From Vaginimicrobium propionicum (GTDB lineage: Bacteria > Actinomycetota > Actinomycetes > Propionibacteriales > Propionibacteriaceae): a DNA stretch of 64,000 bases. Below are positions 46,749 through 54,557 of the stretch, piece after piece (within the stretch, counting starts at the first letter, position 1; the number at the start of each line of letters is the position of its first letter). The stretch is from NCBI RefSeq assembly GCF_900155645.1, contig NZ_LT706985.1, forward strand, positions 62,001 through 126,000. The letters are read 5' to 3'. The notes below the pieces were generated by a model, which worked only from the letters and a program-made list of their open reading frames with translations, was not told where the DNA came from and made no database searches. Both the position numbers and the translations under genes were made by a program.

Positions 46749-47498
46749 ATGGACCAAAAAAACCTGACAGCAAAGCTCCTGGACCTGGTCGAAGGCCGGG
46801 AAACACCGGAAAGTTGGCGGAACTGGTGGGACGAGCATGAGCCGGAACTGGAAGCCCTGCTGAGTCGGGGTGAATTCCTGAAACTGAAGCCCTGCCGACA
46901 CGGCTTTCAGTGGGTCCCGGTGTTTGGCAGCCAAAAGGGAGCCATCGCCATTCTGGAAAAGAGCGGCATAGCATTTGAAGCCAGCAATCTCTACCAGGAG
47001 CGGTATCTGGCCGAGCTGGACGCTTTCTGCAAGGAACAGGAGCGGGTGCAGCGGGAAAAGCAAAAGGAATTCAAGGCCAGCCACCCAGAACTATTTGGCC
47101 AATACCCCAAGTTTTGCAAGGCATTGGCAAAGGTGCTGGACCCCACGGATAAAATCCAGCCTGCCGCCGCGGAGGAACAGATCAGGGATCAAGAAAGCGT
47201 GCTGGACTTCACGCTCCCGTCCCAGGTGCGGGAGTTTTTCCTGCTGACCGCAGGTATCAATGTATCCACTGGCGTGGTTCTTACCCTTTCCGGGATGTTT
47301 GATTTGACCATCCATGGAGAGCGGTATTGTGTGCTGGGCGAGTTCTGGAAAGAAGCGGACGGCGACCAGCTCCTGCTCCGCCCCGGAGAGGATACCATCT
47401 GGTACTACGCCCATGAGCAGGACAAGGTAAGGCGCCTCTGCAATGATATGACAGAACTGCTGGAGAAGAAACTGGCGATCTATCTCAATGAACACTGA
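46749..47498 (+). CDS. SMI1/KNR4 (SUKH) family immunity protein
   Basis: Protein of 249 residues from ATG 46749, preceded by GGAGGAAG. The C-terminal about 130 residues follow the SUKH pattern: LPSQVREFFLLTAGINVSTG, a short hydrophobic strand region, and a closing KLAIYLNEH. The N-terminal about 110 residues are a charged helical extension of unknown role. SUKH proteins neutralise many polymorphic toxins by direct binding. No toxin gene is near. The start at 46668 is rejected since it overlaps the DUF4253 gene. Confidence 0.78.
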   Translation: MDQKNLTAKLLDLVEGRETPESWRNWWDEHEPELEALLSRGEFLKLKPCRHGFQWVPVFGSQKGAIAILEKSGIAFEASNLYQERYLAELDAFCKEQERVQREKQKEFKASHPELFGQYPKFCKALAKVLDPTDKIQPAAAEEQIRDQESVLDFTLPSQVREFFLLTAGINVSTGVVLTLSGMFDLTIHGERYCVLGEFWKEADGDQLLLRPGEDTIWYYAHEQDKVRRLCNDMTELLEKKLAIYLNEH

Positions 47499-47551
47499 AA
47501 ACATCTGAAGCGGAAACAAAGAAATCTTGGTGGAGGAAATAGAAAAACAAT

Positions 47552-47815
47552 ATGTACGGAGTATTTGAATTTTTAAAAGCACATTATCAATATGTGTTGA
47601 TAGCAGGCGGACTATTATTTTTAATAGGTGCGATAAGAGACTGGAAATGGGTGTATCAAGCAACAGGAGGGGATAAGGCACGCCATGCCTTTATCTTTGA
47701 AGTGTGGGGCGAGAAAGGTTACAGAGTTTTCATAGGTACATGTGGGCTTATACTTACGATTTGCGGTGTTGTGCTTTTAATGTTAGATAAAAGACAAATG
47801 AGTGAAAAGCAATAA
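47552..47815 (+). CDS. Imm17-like small membrane immunity protein
   Basis: Protein of 87 residues with two membrane helices (VLIAGGLLFLIGAIRDWKWV and GTCGLILTICGVVLLML) linked by a charged loop with EVWGEKGYRVFIG. This size and layout match the Imm17 family of polymorphic-toxin immunity proteins. TGGAGG precedes ATG 47552. Base composition turns AT-rich from here. Its end overlaps the next gene's GTG start by 14 bases. Confidence 0.7.
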   Translation: MYGVFEFLKAHYQYVLIAGGLLFLIGAIRDWKWVYQATGGDKARHAFIFEVWGEKGYRVFIGTCGLILTICGVVLLMLDKRQMSEKQ

Positions 47816-48470
47816 TAAAGAAATGGAACCCAGAAAATTATGTGAAGAAGCATGGCAAGAAATAGCAAGTAAATTCCCTGATTTTAAGGTGCTTGCTAAA
47901 GGCCAAAAATTAAAGAGAGTTGCTAAAAATAAAGATATTATTTTTGAAATATACTTTCAGGCAAGCAGGTACAATTGCGAATATAGCGTAAAATTTATTC
48001 CGCATATTGGTATTTACTCCAAATCCATAAAAAAGGTTGGTATCAATCATGGCCTTATATATGGTGGGGATTTAGGCTCGTTAAGTTCAGGAAAACCGCA
48101 TGAGTGGTGGCAACTTGCAGGTGCAAGCTATAAATATACTGTGGAAGAAGTAAGCAAGCTTATTAAAATACATATTATTCCAATTTTTGATTATTTTGAG
48201 AACACTCAAGCCAATATTGATAGAATTTTAGAAGGAAGTTGTACATCAGCTAGTTTGTTATACTATATGTACTATTTTGCTGGGAAAAATAAAGCACAGC
48301 AGTATTTCAATAAAATTCTCAAAGAAAATAAAATGAAAAGTAGGTATATTAGCTTTTATGAATCATTAAAAAGTATACCTACAGAAAATCTCAGTTTGAG
48401 TTATTCCGAATTTTCTGGAGCAGTTATGATTAAATTCGCATATCTGAATGGTATTGAAATAGAAAAATAA
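47802..48470 (+). CDS. DUF4304-like predicted immunity protein
   Basis: Cytosolic protein of 222 residues, Lys/Ile-rich as in low-GC Firmicutes. The central part (IIFEIYFQASRYNCEYSVKF, then GGDLGSLSSG and EWWQLAG) resembles DUF4304 proteins found in polymorphic-toxin immunity loci; the match is moderate. GTG 47802 gives the full frame; ATG 47823 is an alternative. Neither has a strong ribosome site. Confidence 0.6.
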   Translation: MKSNNKEMEPRKLCEEAWQEIASKFPDFKVLAKGQKLKRVAKNKDIIFEIYFQASRYNCEYSVKFIPHIGIYSKSIKKVGINHGLIYGGDLGSLSSGKPHEWWQLAGASYKYTVEEVSKLIKIHIIPIFDYFENTQANIDRILEGSCTSASLLYYMYYFAGKNKAQQYFNKILKENKMKSRYISFYESLKSIPTENLSLSYSEFSGAVMIKFAYLNGIEIEK

Positions 48471-48500
48471 AATTTATTAATGGGAAAAGGATAAAAACGA

Positions 48501-48598
48501 TGGGAAAAAGTATAATAACAAAACATACAACTTTCATCTTACAAATGAAATTATAGATGGATTTTTCGGAAAAGAAAATAGATTAACAATGAGACAAT
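48501..48598 (+). pseudogene. Short AT-rich gene remnant with frame change
   Basis: ATG 48501 begins a frame (MGKSIITKH) that soon stops, while the shifted frame continues as NFHLTNEIIDGFFGKENRL to TAA 48596-48598. Together they look like a fused or frameshifted leftover of another small AT-rich gene. Function not recognised. Confidence 0.4.
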
Positions 48599-48609
48599 AA
48601 GGAGTAATT

Positions 48610-49848
48610 ATGAAATATCAAAAAGAAAACAGGAAAGAATTTTTTGCGTATATAGACAAGCTTATAGACGAAGATAAGTATACAGAATGTATAGATGCAT
48701 TGGAAAGTATTTCAATCGGAGAAAGAGATTATAAGGCATGTTATCAGCTTGCTCGTGCATATCAAAACTTCGCTGTTATCGGTGACGATAATAAAGGAAT
48801 TCCTAATTTCATTGGTGATAAGATGTTGTTAAAATCCATAGACACTTTAAATTCAGTTAGAGCAGAGGGTAAAGACAAAGCGGAATGGAATATGCGTATG
48901 GCATATGGGTATCAGTATTTAGCAGATGAGGAAGAAAAAGCTATCCCCTATGCAATGCGCTGGGCGGAGCTTGATCCTGAGGATGAGAATGCTTTGGGAG
49001 TCGTAAAAGAATGTAAAGAAGAAGTGGAAAAAAGAAAGCAAAGCGTAAATGCGGCTACTGAGAGGGTTATAACTCAAGAAACTGCCGAAATTGATGAAGA
49101 TTGGGGCATTTATCTATGCAGAGCATTTGCCTGCGATTTGCCAGCTGTGATTAGGCTCAATTTAGCTCTTATGGACTTCGAGTCAACTTCTAACTACCCT
49201 AAAAGATTACGATTACAAATATTATATAAGAATGCTGATGACAACGGATTTCCTACAAGAGAGGAAGGGGAGTATTTATATCAGGTAGAAGACGCCGTGT
49301 TAGAGATTATTGAAAAACATGGAGATATTTTGGCAGGCGTAGTGAAATGCGACGAGCGTGTACATATCTTTGCCTATGCCAAGAATGAGTCGGGTTATGC
49401 AGATGAAATATCTGAGATGATATCAGAAAACTTCCCTGATTATGTATACACATTGGCAGCAGTTGAAGATAAGGACTGGAAAATGTATTTTAATGGACTT
49501 TATCCTGACAACTATGAATACCAAAGTATTATGAATATGAGGCTCATCGAGGCAATAAAAAATGATGGCGACAGCCTGGTACCAAGAATTCTTGAGCATT
49601 GTCTGTACTTTAAGACCGAAGAACAAAGAAAAGCATTTCTAACGAAAGTGATAGAAGAAGGGTTTCAAAAACTTGAATCGGAAAGTAATGATGACAGCGA
49701 AGCTTATGATACGGAATATTCATATCAACTTGTGGTCGGAAGAGAAGATGATTTTGAGAATATCGATGAAATTGTCTGGTATCTCATGGATTTGGCAGAA
49801 GAATATGACGGGGTCTATGATGGTTGGGGTTGTATTGCTGTGAAGTAG
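48610..49848 (+). CDS. TPR-DUF695-RraB domain protein, predicted immunity protein
   Basis: Protein of 412 residues. Residues 1-150 form TPR-like helices (CYQLARAYQNFAV, AIPYAMRWAELDPEDENAL). Residues about 160-300 resemble DUF695 (WGIYLCRAFACDLPAVIRLN, YTLAAVEDKDWKMYF). The last about 110 residues fit the RraB (ribonuclease E inhibitor-like) fold, with IKNDGDSLVPRILEHCLYF and YDGVYDGWGCIAVK. AAGGAG precedes ATG 48610. DUF695 and RraB-like domains occur in immunity genes, which may shield RNA or block toxin nucleases; this is inferred. AT-rich. Confidence 0.75.
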   Translation: MKYQKENRKEFFAYIDKLIDEDKYTECIDALESISIGERDYKACYQLARAYQNFAVIGDDNKGIPNFIGDKMLLKSIDTLNSVRAEGKDKAEWNMRMAYGYQYLADEEEKAIPYAMRWAELDPEDENALGVVKECKEEVEKRKQSVNAATERVITQETAEIDEDWGIYLCRAFACDLPAVIRLNLALMDFESTSNYPKRLRLQILYKNADDNGFPTREEGEYLYQVEDAVLEIIEKHGDILAGVVKCDERVHIFAYAKNESGYADEISEMISENFPDYVYTLAAVEDKDWKMYFNGLYPDNYEYQSIMNMRLIEAIKNDGDSLVPRILEHCLYFKTEEQRKAFLTKVIEEGFQKLESESNDDSEAYDTEYSYQLVVGREDDFENIDEIVWYLMDLAEEYDGVYDGWGCIAVK

Positions 49849-49873
49849 CTTAGGCATTTATGGTAAAGGTGAA

Positions 49874-50311
49874 ATGATGATGGATCTGTCCATAAAGGAA
49901 ATAAGCATAGAAAATGAAAAAATCAACAGAGATAAATTTTTTTCGGTAGGGTTTTGCCCAGAAATGGAGCGGTATCTACTTTGCGTTCATATTTCGTGGG
50001 TTGTGGGATATGACCGGTATTATGCTATAGATGCGGAAGATATAATGCTCTATGAAGAAAGTCCGGATGAATTTTGTCAAAAATATGCAAGGGAAATTAA
50101 CGCTTACAGAACAGAGAGACTGCTTGGCGCAGGAGCATTAAGAGATTATGATTTTAGATGTTTACCGGATGAGATATTAAAGAATTTGGATGGATACCCA
50201 TCATTCAAGGGATATTGTTATACAAACGAAATGCTTTATGCCCAAATAAAGATAGATGATAGTTCCTTTACTATTCCACCAATTCGTGATGAAAAACAGA
50301 TGGATTGCTAA
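49874..50311 (+). CDS. Hypothetical protein in immunity island
   Basis: Acidic cytosolic protein of 145 residues, AT-rich codons, no recognised domain. Features include EMERYLLCVHISWVVGYDRY and a closing DDSSFTIPPIRDEKQMDC. ATG codons at 49874, 49877 and 49880 are all possible; AAAGGTG lies upstream. Size, charge and location suggest another immunity protein, but this is inference from context. Confidence 0.65.
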   Translation: MMMDLSIKEISIENEKINRDKFFSVGFCPEMERYLLCVHISWVVGYDRYYAIDAEDIMLYEESPDEFCQKYAREINAYRTERLLGAGALRDYDFRCLPDEILKNLDGYPSFKGYCYTNEMLYAQIKIDDSSFTIPPIRDEKQMDC

Positions 50312-50585
50312 AATAAAGAAATTGAGGGCTTTTGCTTGCAAAGTGTAGTGTGTTATACGCTCTGTCGGCGTTGCCGTAAAAATGCCGTTGCCGCCGGGGA
50401 GGGCAAGGGCATTTGAAGCGGCAGGAAAACAGGACTGTGATTGTGTGGCGTGGAGCCGCAAGCGCAGGACTGGTTTCGTCAGTAGACAGAGAGTATATGA
50501 AAGCCCCCGGCCCTCGTCCAACGTCGGACTACGGGACAAAATATCCCGAACTTGTGAAAACAATTTTGATAAGCATGCGTACTTT
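50312..50585. other. Gene-poor junction with mosaic composition
   Basis: Short ORFs on both strands have no convincing start or domain. The stretch is GC-richer than the gene before it. It looks like a joint between pieces of different origin, perhaps from a Firmicutes mobile element, though nothing specific is recognised. Confidence 0.4.
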
Positions 50586-50864
50586 TCAACCTTTACCTTT
50601 TTTGAAAGAACCACTACCACGATAAGTGTTGACAACACAGGTAAAGACTTGTCCACAGTGTTTGCACCGTACCATGTGAACCATAATTTCATCCGCCCAG
50701 CCATCTTCGGTCTTTACCTGATTCAACGGGCAAGTGGATTCTTCCTCAAGCAGTTCAAAACCGCCATTTGTCACAAGCTGTTGGATGTATTCGATACACG
50801 CCAGATAATCTTTCGGTGCGTTAAATCTCTTCCATTTCTGAATATTATGACAGTAGTCACACAT
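50586..50864 (-). CDS. Small protein with two CXXC motifs
   Basis: Protein of 92 residues from ATG 50864, chosen because GGAGGG lies 7 bases upstream; an in-frame ATG at 50885 overlaps that site. Two CXXC pairs, CDYC near the N-terminus and CKHC near residue 69, could bind one zinc ion. The middle (DYLACIEYIQQLVTNGGFEL) is helical. Found as a stand-alone small zinc-binding protein in immunity clusters of Firmicutes; function here unknown. Confidence 0.65.
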   Translation of the reverse strand: MCDYCHNIQKWKRFNAPKDYLACIEYIQQLVTNGGFELLEEESTCPLNQVKTEDGWADEIMVHMVRCKHCGQVFTCVVNTYRGSGSFKKGKG

Positions 50865-50906
50865 TGCAACTCCCTCCATAACCAAATTTTTCTAAATTTT
50901 GAAATG

Positions 50907-50936
50907 GGCGGGAAGCCGTTTTAGGGCTTTCCCGCC
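50907..50936 (-). terminator. Hairpin downstream of the minus-strand gene at 51073
   Basis: Stem GGCGGGAA(G)CC / GG(C)TTTCCCGCC between 50907 and 50936 with one unpaired base. On the minus strand it lies about 140 bp after the gene ending at 51073 and before the CXXC gene. Confidence 0.5.
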
Positions 50937-51072
50937 TTGATTGCCCATTAGCAAAGACGGGCGGACTGTCAACGGCGGCACATTTATGCGCCGCTCATCT
51001 TGACCGTTGACTGGCTCGGCTGGCTTTGCTATCTTCCTGATACACAAGAATTGTTATCTATCTGTCCAAGAA

Positions 51073-51519
51073 TCAAAATAGTTTGCGCCAGTCATCTTCA
51101 ATAGCCTGTGGAATATGGTAACTTTCGTATTCAGGCATAAATCCCTCATGCCAAATATGAAATTTTAAGCCGCTAAACTCTGTAAAAATATGTTGCGCTC
51201 TTTTTATGGGAGATGGATAGTAGCAAAAATTTATATGCCCAGCGGTTGTCCACCTTTTTGCACTAAGGATAGTCGGTTCCTCGTCAACAAAACGATTATA
51301 TAATTTATTTTCTTTTGTTTTCCATGACATCAAATCATCATCGCCACAAAATAATGTCCAAACCACATCATTGCCAAAAACGCTTGGAAAATATTTTTGC
51401 TTTATTAAGTCCAGAAAAATATCGCTAAATGTAGTAGTTGGTTCAATAATGTATGTGCGGGTGTGGTCATCTACATCATCTGCCATACAAACACTTTCTC
51501 GACAAATTGACATATCCAC
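51073..51519 (-). CDS. Hypothetical protein in immunity island
   Basis: Protein of 148 residues, no membrane segment, no recognised domain. Aromatic- and acid-rich blocks such as VVWTLFCGDDDLMSW and FSGLKFHIWHEGFMPEYESY are typical of small immunity proteins. An AAGGGGG site lies upstream of the ATG. Its role is inferred only from neighbours and size. Confidence 0.6.
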   Translation of the reverse strand: MDMSICRESVCMADDVDDHTRTYIIEPTTTFSDIFLDLIKQKYFPSVFGNDVVWTLFCGDDDLMSWKTKENKLYNRFVDEEPTILSAKRWTTAGHINFCYYPSPIKRAQHIFTEFSGLKFHIWHEGFMPEYESYHIPQAIEDDWRKLF

Positions 51520-51588
51520 TCTTTATCCCCCTTCCTTTTTTAATTCAGATATTATCTTCACTCATACAACACCGCCTACACCCTTTGC

Positions 51589-51694
51589 TTACTTTCTTCC
51601 CCGCTGTGGGTTCGGATTTTTCAGCAAGTCCGACTTCTGTGCAATCTTTTTCAGCCACTTTTTCTCTTCTTCGGACAGCTTTTTCAAATTCAGC
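51589..51694 (-). pseudogene. C-terminal gene remnant cut by the repeat
   Basis: The minus-strand frame encodes about 34 residues (LNLKKLSEEEKKWLKKIAQK, then SDLLKNPNPQRGRK and a stop at 51589). It has good coding character but no start: at 51695 the repeat copy begins. The parent gene is unknown; the Lys/Glu-rich helix would fit a toxin or mobile-element protein tail. Confidence 0.55.
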
Positions 51695-51725
51695 TTGACG
51701 AGGGCGTTAGCCCGAGGATCACCCC
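51695..51725. repeat. Third copy of the island-flanking repeat
   Basis: TTGACGAGGGCGTTAGCCCG and the following GAGGATCACCCC are identical to the first part of both units at 44814 and 44898, in the same orientation. The match ends at 51725. With copy two it brackets the foreign genes (6.8 kb). Confidence 0.85.
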
Positions 51726-51928
51726 AATGGGGGTGGCGGTGAGTGGTTGCTTGATTCTTTTCACGTGATCCAGAACTGGTCTATTTTGGTGCGAAGTTAT
51801 TAACGTTGTCAGCGTACTACCGTAGGCGCGCACCTGCTAGAGATGGTCTTGAAACATTTAATATCGCGCTAAATCAATGCTATTGTGGACACGTAATCAT
51901 GATGATTGCGCGCGAAAGGATGATTCTG

Positions 51929-52183
51929 GTGGCTAACGTATCTTTTCGGACAGACGATGAGACGAAGGCTCAAGCTGCGGAGCTATTCCGTGATCTCGGT
52001 TTGGATATGAGCACTGCCATCAATATGTTCTTGAGGCAGTCGATTGCCAGCAACGGCATTCCGTTTACGCCGCACCGCGAAAATTTCGCAAGTGCGGTTG
52101 CTCGCGCACAAGCCGATTCTCGCACCGGAGCTTCGTTCAATAGCGTTGCTGAGCTAATGGCGGATCTTAATGAGGCTGACTAG
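51929..52183 (+). CDS. relB: RelB/DinJ family antitoxin
   Basis: Ribbon-helix-helix antitoxin of 84 residues from GTG 51929, with GAAAGGA 8 bases before. The N-terminus shows the RelB/DinJ pattern (VSFRTDDETKAQAAELFRDL and DMSTAINMFLRQSI). It would bind the following toxin and repress the operon. Its 3' end overlaps the toxin gene by 14 bases. Longer frames upstream have no similarity. Confidence 0.9.
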   Translation: MANVSFRTDDETKAQAAELFRDLGLDMSTAINMFLRQSIASNGIPFTPHRENFASAVARAQADSRTGASFNSVAELMADLNEAD

Positions 52184-52454
52184 CGTTTTCCGCACCTACC
52201 AGTTCAAGCGCGACGCTAAAGCGCCATTTAAGAAAAACTATGATGCCCAGAAGTTGGCGTCTGCCGTTGAAGCGTTGCTCGCCCAAGACCGTGATGGTTT
52301 GTGTACCCACTATCGCGACCATGCATTGCAGGGCAGTTGGAAAGGATATCGAGAAATCCACATCGAAGCAGACTGGCTATTGATATACCGCGTAGAGCGT
52401 AGCGAGTTGCTTCTGGTACTTACCCGAACCGGATCTCACGACGACCTGTTCTAA
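52170..52454 (+). CDS. yafQ: YafQ-family mRNA interferase toxin
   Basis: RelE-superfamily toxin of 94 residues that cleaves mRNA in the ribosome. The family words are present: RTYQFKRDAKAPFKKNYD, HALQGSWKGYREIHI and DWLLIYRV, and the C-terminus ends TGSHDDLF, with the catalytic His at residue 90. Paired with the antitoxin, so a complete type II module. Codon use is host-like. Confidence 0.92.
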   Translation: MRLTSVFRTYQFKRDAKAPFKKNYDAQKLASAVEALLAQDRDGLCTHYRDHALQGSWKGYREIHIEADWLLIYRVERSELLLVLTRTGSHDDLF

Positions 52455-52659
52455 TTATTCTCATCCTATAAGTGTCCACAGGCTTAACGGTAAGGCAGCT
52501 CCGCCTGCTGTCAAACGTGAGTATTTTTCTTGTCTTCATTCGCAGAAATTCTCACCCTTTTGGGTGCTTACAACGAAATTTCTGCTTGCTACTTTCAAGG
52601 TGTGGGCTACCAGAAGGCTCAACGAAACAGCAGTTTCTCTTAGAATCTAAGGAGTCGTC

Positions 52660-53040
52660 ATGACTTATCAACCTGTTCAACCGACAATGCCAGCCCCTGC
52701 CGCACCGAGTGTTAAGAAAAACATGGCTTTGACAGCTTTAATTCTGACCGTGGTGGCTTCAATTTTGATAATTTTGGGTTTTTTCTTGGCAGCTCAAGCA
52801 GGGGTGGAGGCTCTCAAGAACTTTGATTTGGACGCCGCCGAGGCTGCAGACAACAAGAGAATCATTTTCTTAGGGTTAGCGTCTCTAATGAACCTAGTAG
52901 CCTTTATCCTAGCTTTAATTGCTCTGATTAAATCCAAGCCTAAGACTATGCCACTTATAGTTTTTATAGTTGTGATTGTGCTGCCGTCTGTGGCTACGGG
53001 AATCGGTACTGCAATCCAAAACAGCATGTTGGGTATGTAG
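52660..53040 (+). CDS. Small membrane protein, three or four helices
   Basis: Protein of 126 residues: a Pro-rich N-terminus (QPVQPTMPAPAAPSV) followed by hydrophobic segments ALTALILTVVASILIILGFF, IIFLGLASLMNLVAFILALI and MPLIVFIVVIVLPSVATGIG. Similar to DUF4190-like small membrane proteins in actinobacteria, weakly. An AAGGAG site precedes ATG 52660. It is 90 bp before the SPFH gene and may belong to the same group. Confidence 0.65.
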   Translation: MTYQPVQPTMPAPAAPSVKKNMALTALILTVVASILIILGFFLAAQAGVEALKNFDLDAAEAADNKRIIFLGLASLMNLVAFILALIALIKSKPKTMPLIVFIVVIVLPSVATGIGTAIQNSMLGM

Positions 53041-53130
53041 GTCAAATGTGTTCCCGCTGTTGTGCCTATCGACACGCTGCACAAATCAGGGATTTTATCG
53101 TTTCGTTTAGTTAGAAAAGGTGGAATTGAC

Positions 53131-54336
53131 ATGGGTTTGATTCAGGCTGTGACTGGAGCTATTGGCTCTGCTGTGCAAGATCAGTGGCTGGATGCTATCA
53201 GCGCTCAAGATATGGGCGAGGGCATCGTATTTGTTCGCGGTCAGCAAATAAGAGGTAAAAATGCTGGCACCGGAGCCATTATCTCGGACGGCTCTAAAAT
53301 ACTGGTGTACGACAAGCAGGCGATGCTCATTACCGACTCCGGTAAAATCGTGGATTTCTCCACCGAGCCGGGAGCATACACATTTAACTCCGCAACTTCT
53401 CCCTCATTGTTTAATGGCAACTTCGAGGGGGCGCTTCGAGATACGTGGGAACGTTTCAAATTTGGTGGTGCACCGTCTGGGCAGCAGAAAGTATTTTTCG
53501 TAAATCTTCAAGAGATTAAGGGCATTAGATTTGGTACCCCAAATGCGATTCAATACTTCGACAATTTTTATAATGCCGAGCTGTTCTTGAGGGCGCATGG
53601 AACTTATTCTCTGCGAATTGTTGATCCCATAAAGTTCTACATCGAAGCTATCCCCAGGGACGCTGAGCGGGTTCACATTGACGACATCAAAGAGCAGTAC
53701 CAATCTGAATTCCTTGAAGCGTTTTCTGTGGCGCTAAACAAAATGAGCATTGATGGGATTCGCATTTCTCAAGTTCAAGCTCACGTCACCGAATTATCTC
53801 GCTACATGCGCGATGTTTTAGATCAGGAATGGGCGGAGCAACGAGGTATAGAAGTCCAAGCCGTAGGTGTAGCTTCAATCTCCTACGACGAGCAGTCTCG
53901 CAAGATGATTGACATGCGCAACCAAGGCGCAATGTTGCAAGACCCGTCAATCCGCGAAGGTTTCGTCCAGGGTGCGGTCGGTACCGGTATTCAAAATGCT
54001 GGCTCTAATCCTGCCGGCGCAGGCATGGCAATGATGGGTGTTGGTCTTGGTATGCAAGCTGGTGGCGGTTTTATGCAAGCTGCTTCTGCGTCTAATCAAG
54101 CCCAGATGGCAGCTCAGCAGGCAAACCAGCAACGGAATGAGACGAGTCCTGCCGGCTCACAGGCAGACGCCTGGAAATGTGAGTGTGGCGCGCAAAACAG
54201 CGGCAAGTTTTGTTCTAACTGCGGCACTCCTAAGCCTGCGGTACCTATTCAAGGTGGGTTCTGTTCAAATTGTGGCAGCCAACTTCCAGATCCTAAACCG
54301 AAGTTCTGCCCCCAGTGTGGGACGCCAGTGGCCTAG
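53131..54336 (+). CDS. SPFH domain / virion-core-like protein with zinc ribbons (YdjI-like)
   Basis: Protein of 401 residues from ATG 53131 (AAGGTGG upstream). Residues about 1-270 form an SPFH (stomatin/flotillin-like) region as in Bacillus YdjI: IVFVRGQQIRGKNAGTG, FGTPNAIQYFDNFYNAELFL and QEWAEQRGIEVQAVGVASI. A Met/Gly/Gln-rich linker follows, then two zinc ribbons (CECGAQNSGKFCSNCG and FCSNCGSQ...FCPQCG). No membrane helix. YdjI-type proteins localise to the membrane with YdjG/YdjH partners; the next two genes fit those partners. The frame start at 53062 is rejected for lack of similarity. Confidence 0.85.
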   Translation: MGLIQAVTGAIGSAVQDQWLDAISAQDMGEGIVFVRGQQIRGKNAGTGAIISDGSKILVYDKQAMLITDSGKIVDFSTEPGAYTFNSATSPSLFNGNFEGALRDTWERFKFGGAPSGQQKVFFVNLQEIKGIRFGTPNAIQYFDNFYNAELFLRAHGTYSLRIVDPIKFYIEAIPRDAERVHIDDIKEQYQSEFLEAFSVALNKMSIDGIRISQVQAHVTELSRYMRDVLDQEWAEQRGIEVQAVGVASISYDEQSRKMIDMRNQGAMLQDPSIREGFVQGAVGTGIQNAGSNPAGAGMAMMGVGLGMQAGGGFMQAASASNQAQMAAQQANQQRNETSPAGSQADAWKCECGAQNSGKFCSNCGTPKPAVPIQGGFCSNCGSQLPDPKPKFCPQCGTPVA

Positions 54337-54374
54337 CTGGTGCTAGCGGGTTTGGTTGTTGCCGACAGAGTATG

Positions 54375-54411
54375 AAGGTTTGAGAGCAAGAGTTTCTTGC
54401 TCTCAAACCTT
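54375..54411 (+). terminator. Terminator after the SPFH gene
   Basis: Perfect 17-bp stem with a 3-nt loop (54375-54391 and 54395-54411), then an A/T-rich stretch with a later TTTTTT. It separates the SPFH gene from the zinc-ribbon gene. Confidence 0.85.
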
Positions 54412-54557
54412 TTCAAATAGTTTTTTGGTGAATAGCTAAATTGCGGGGTCGAATTAGTCCTTTTGGGTGTTATGTCTGCTTCGATGCCGCTCTAGGTTTA
54501 TAGAAATCAAAGCGAAATTGGGGTTTTGATCCCGAAATTAAAGAAAGGGAGCTGATT

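Noticed and set aside
46401-47084. 227-codon minus-strand ORF
   Set aside because: Arg/Pro-rich shadow of the DUF4253 and SUKH genes with no similarity or ribosome site.
50201-50704. 167-codon minus-strand ORF across the junction at 50.3 kb
   Set aside because: Overlaps two better genes and has no start signal; the middle part may be a remnant, but I could not recognise it.
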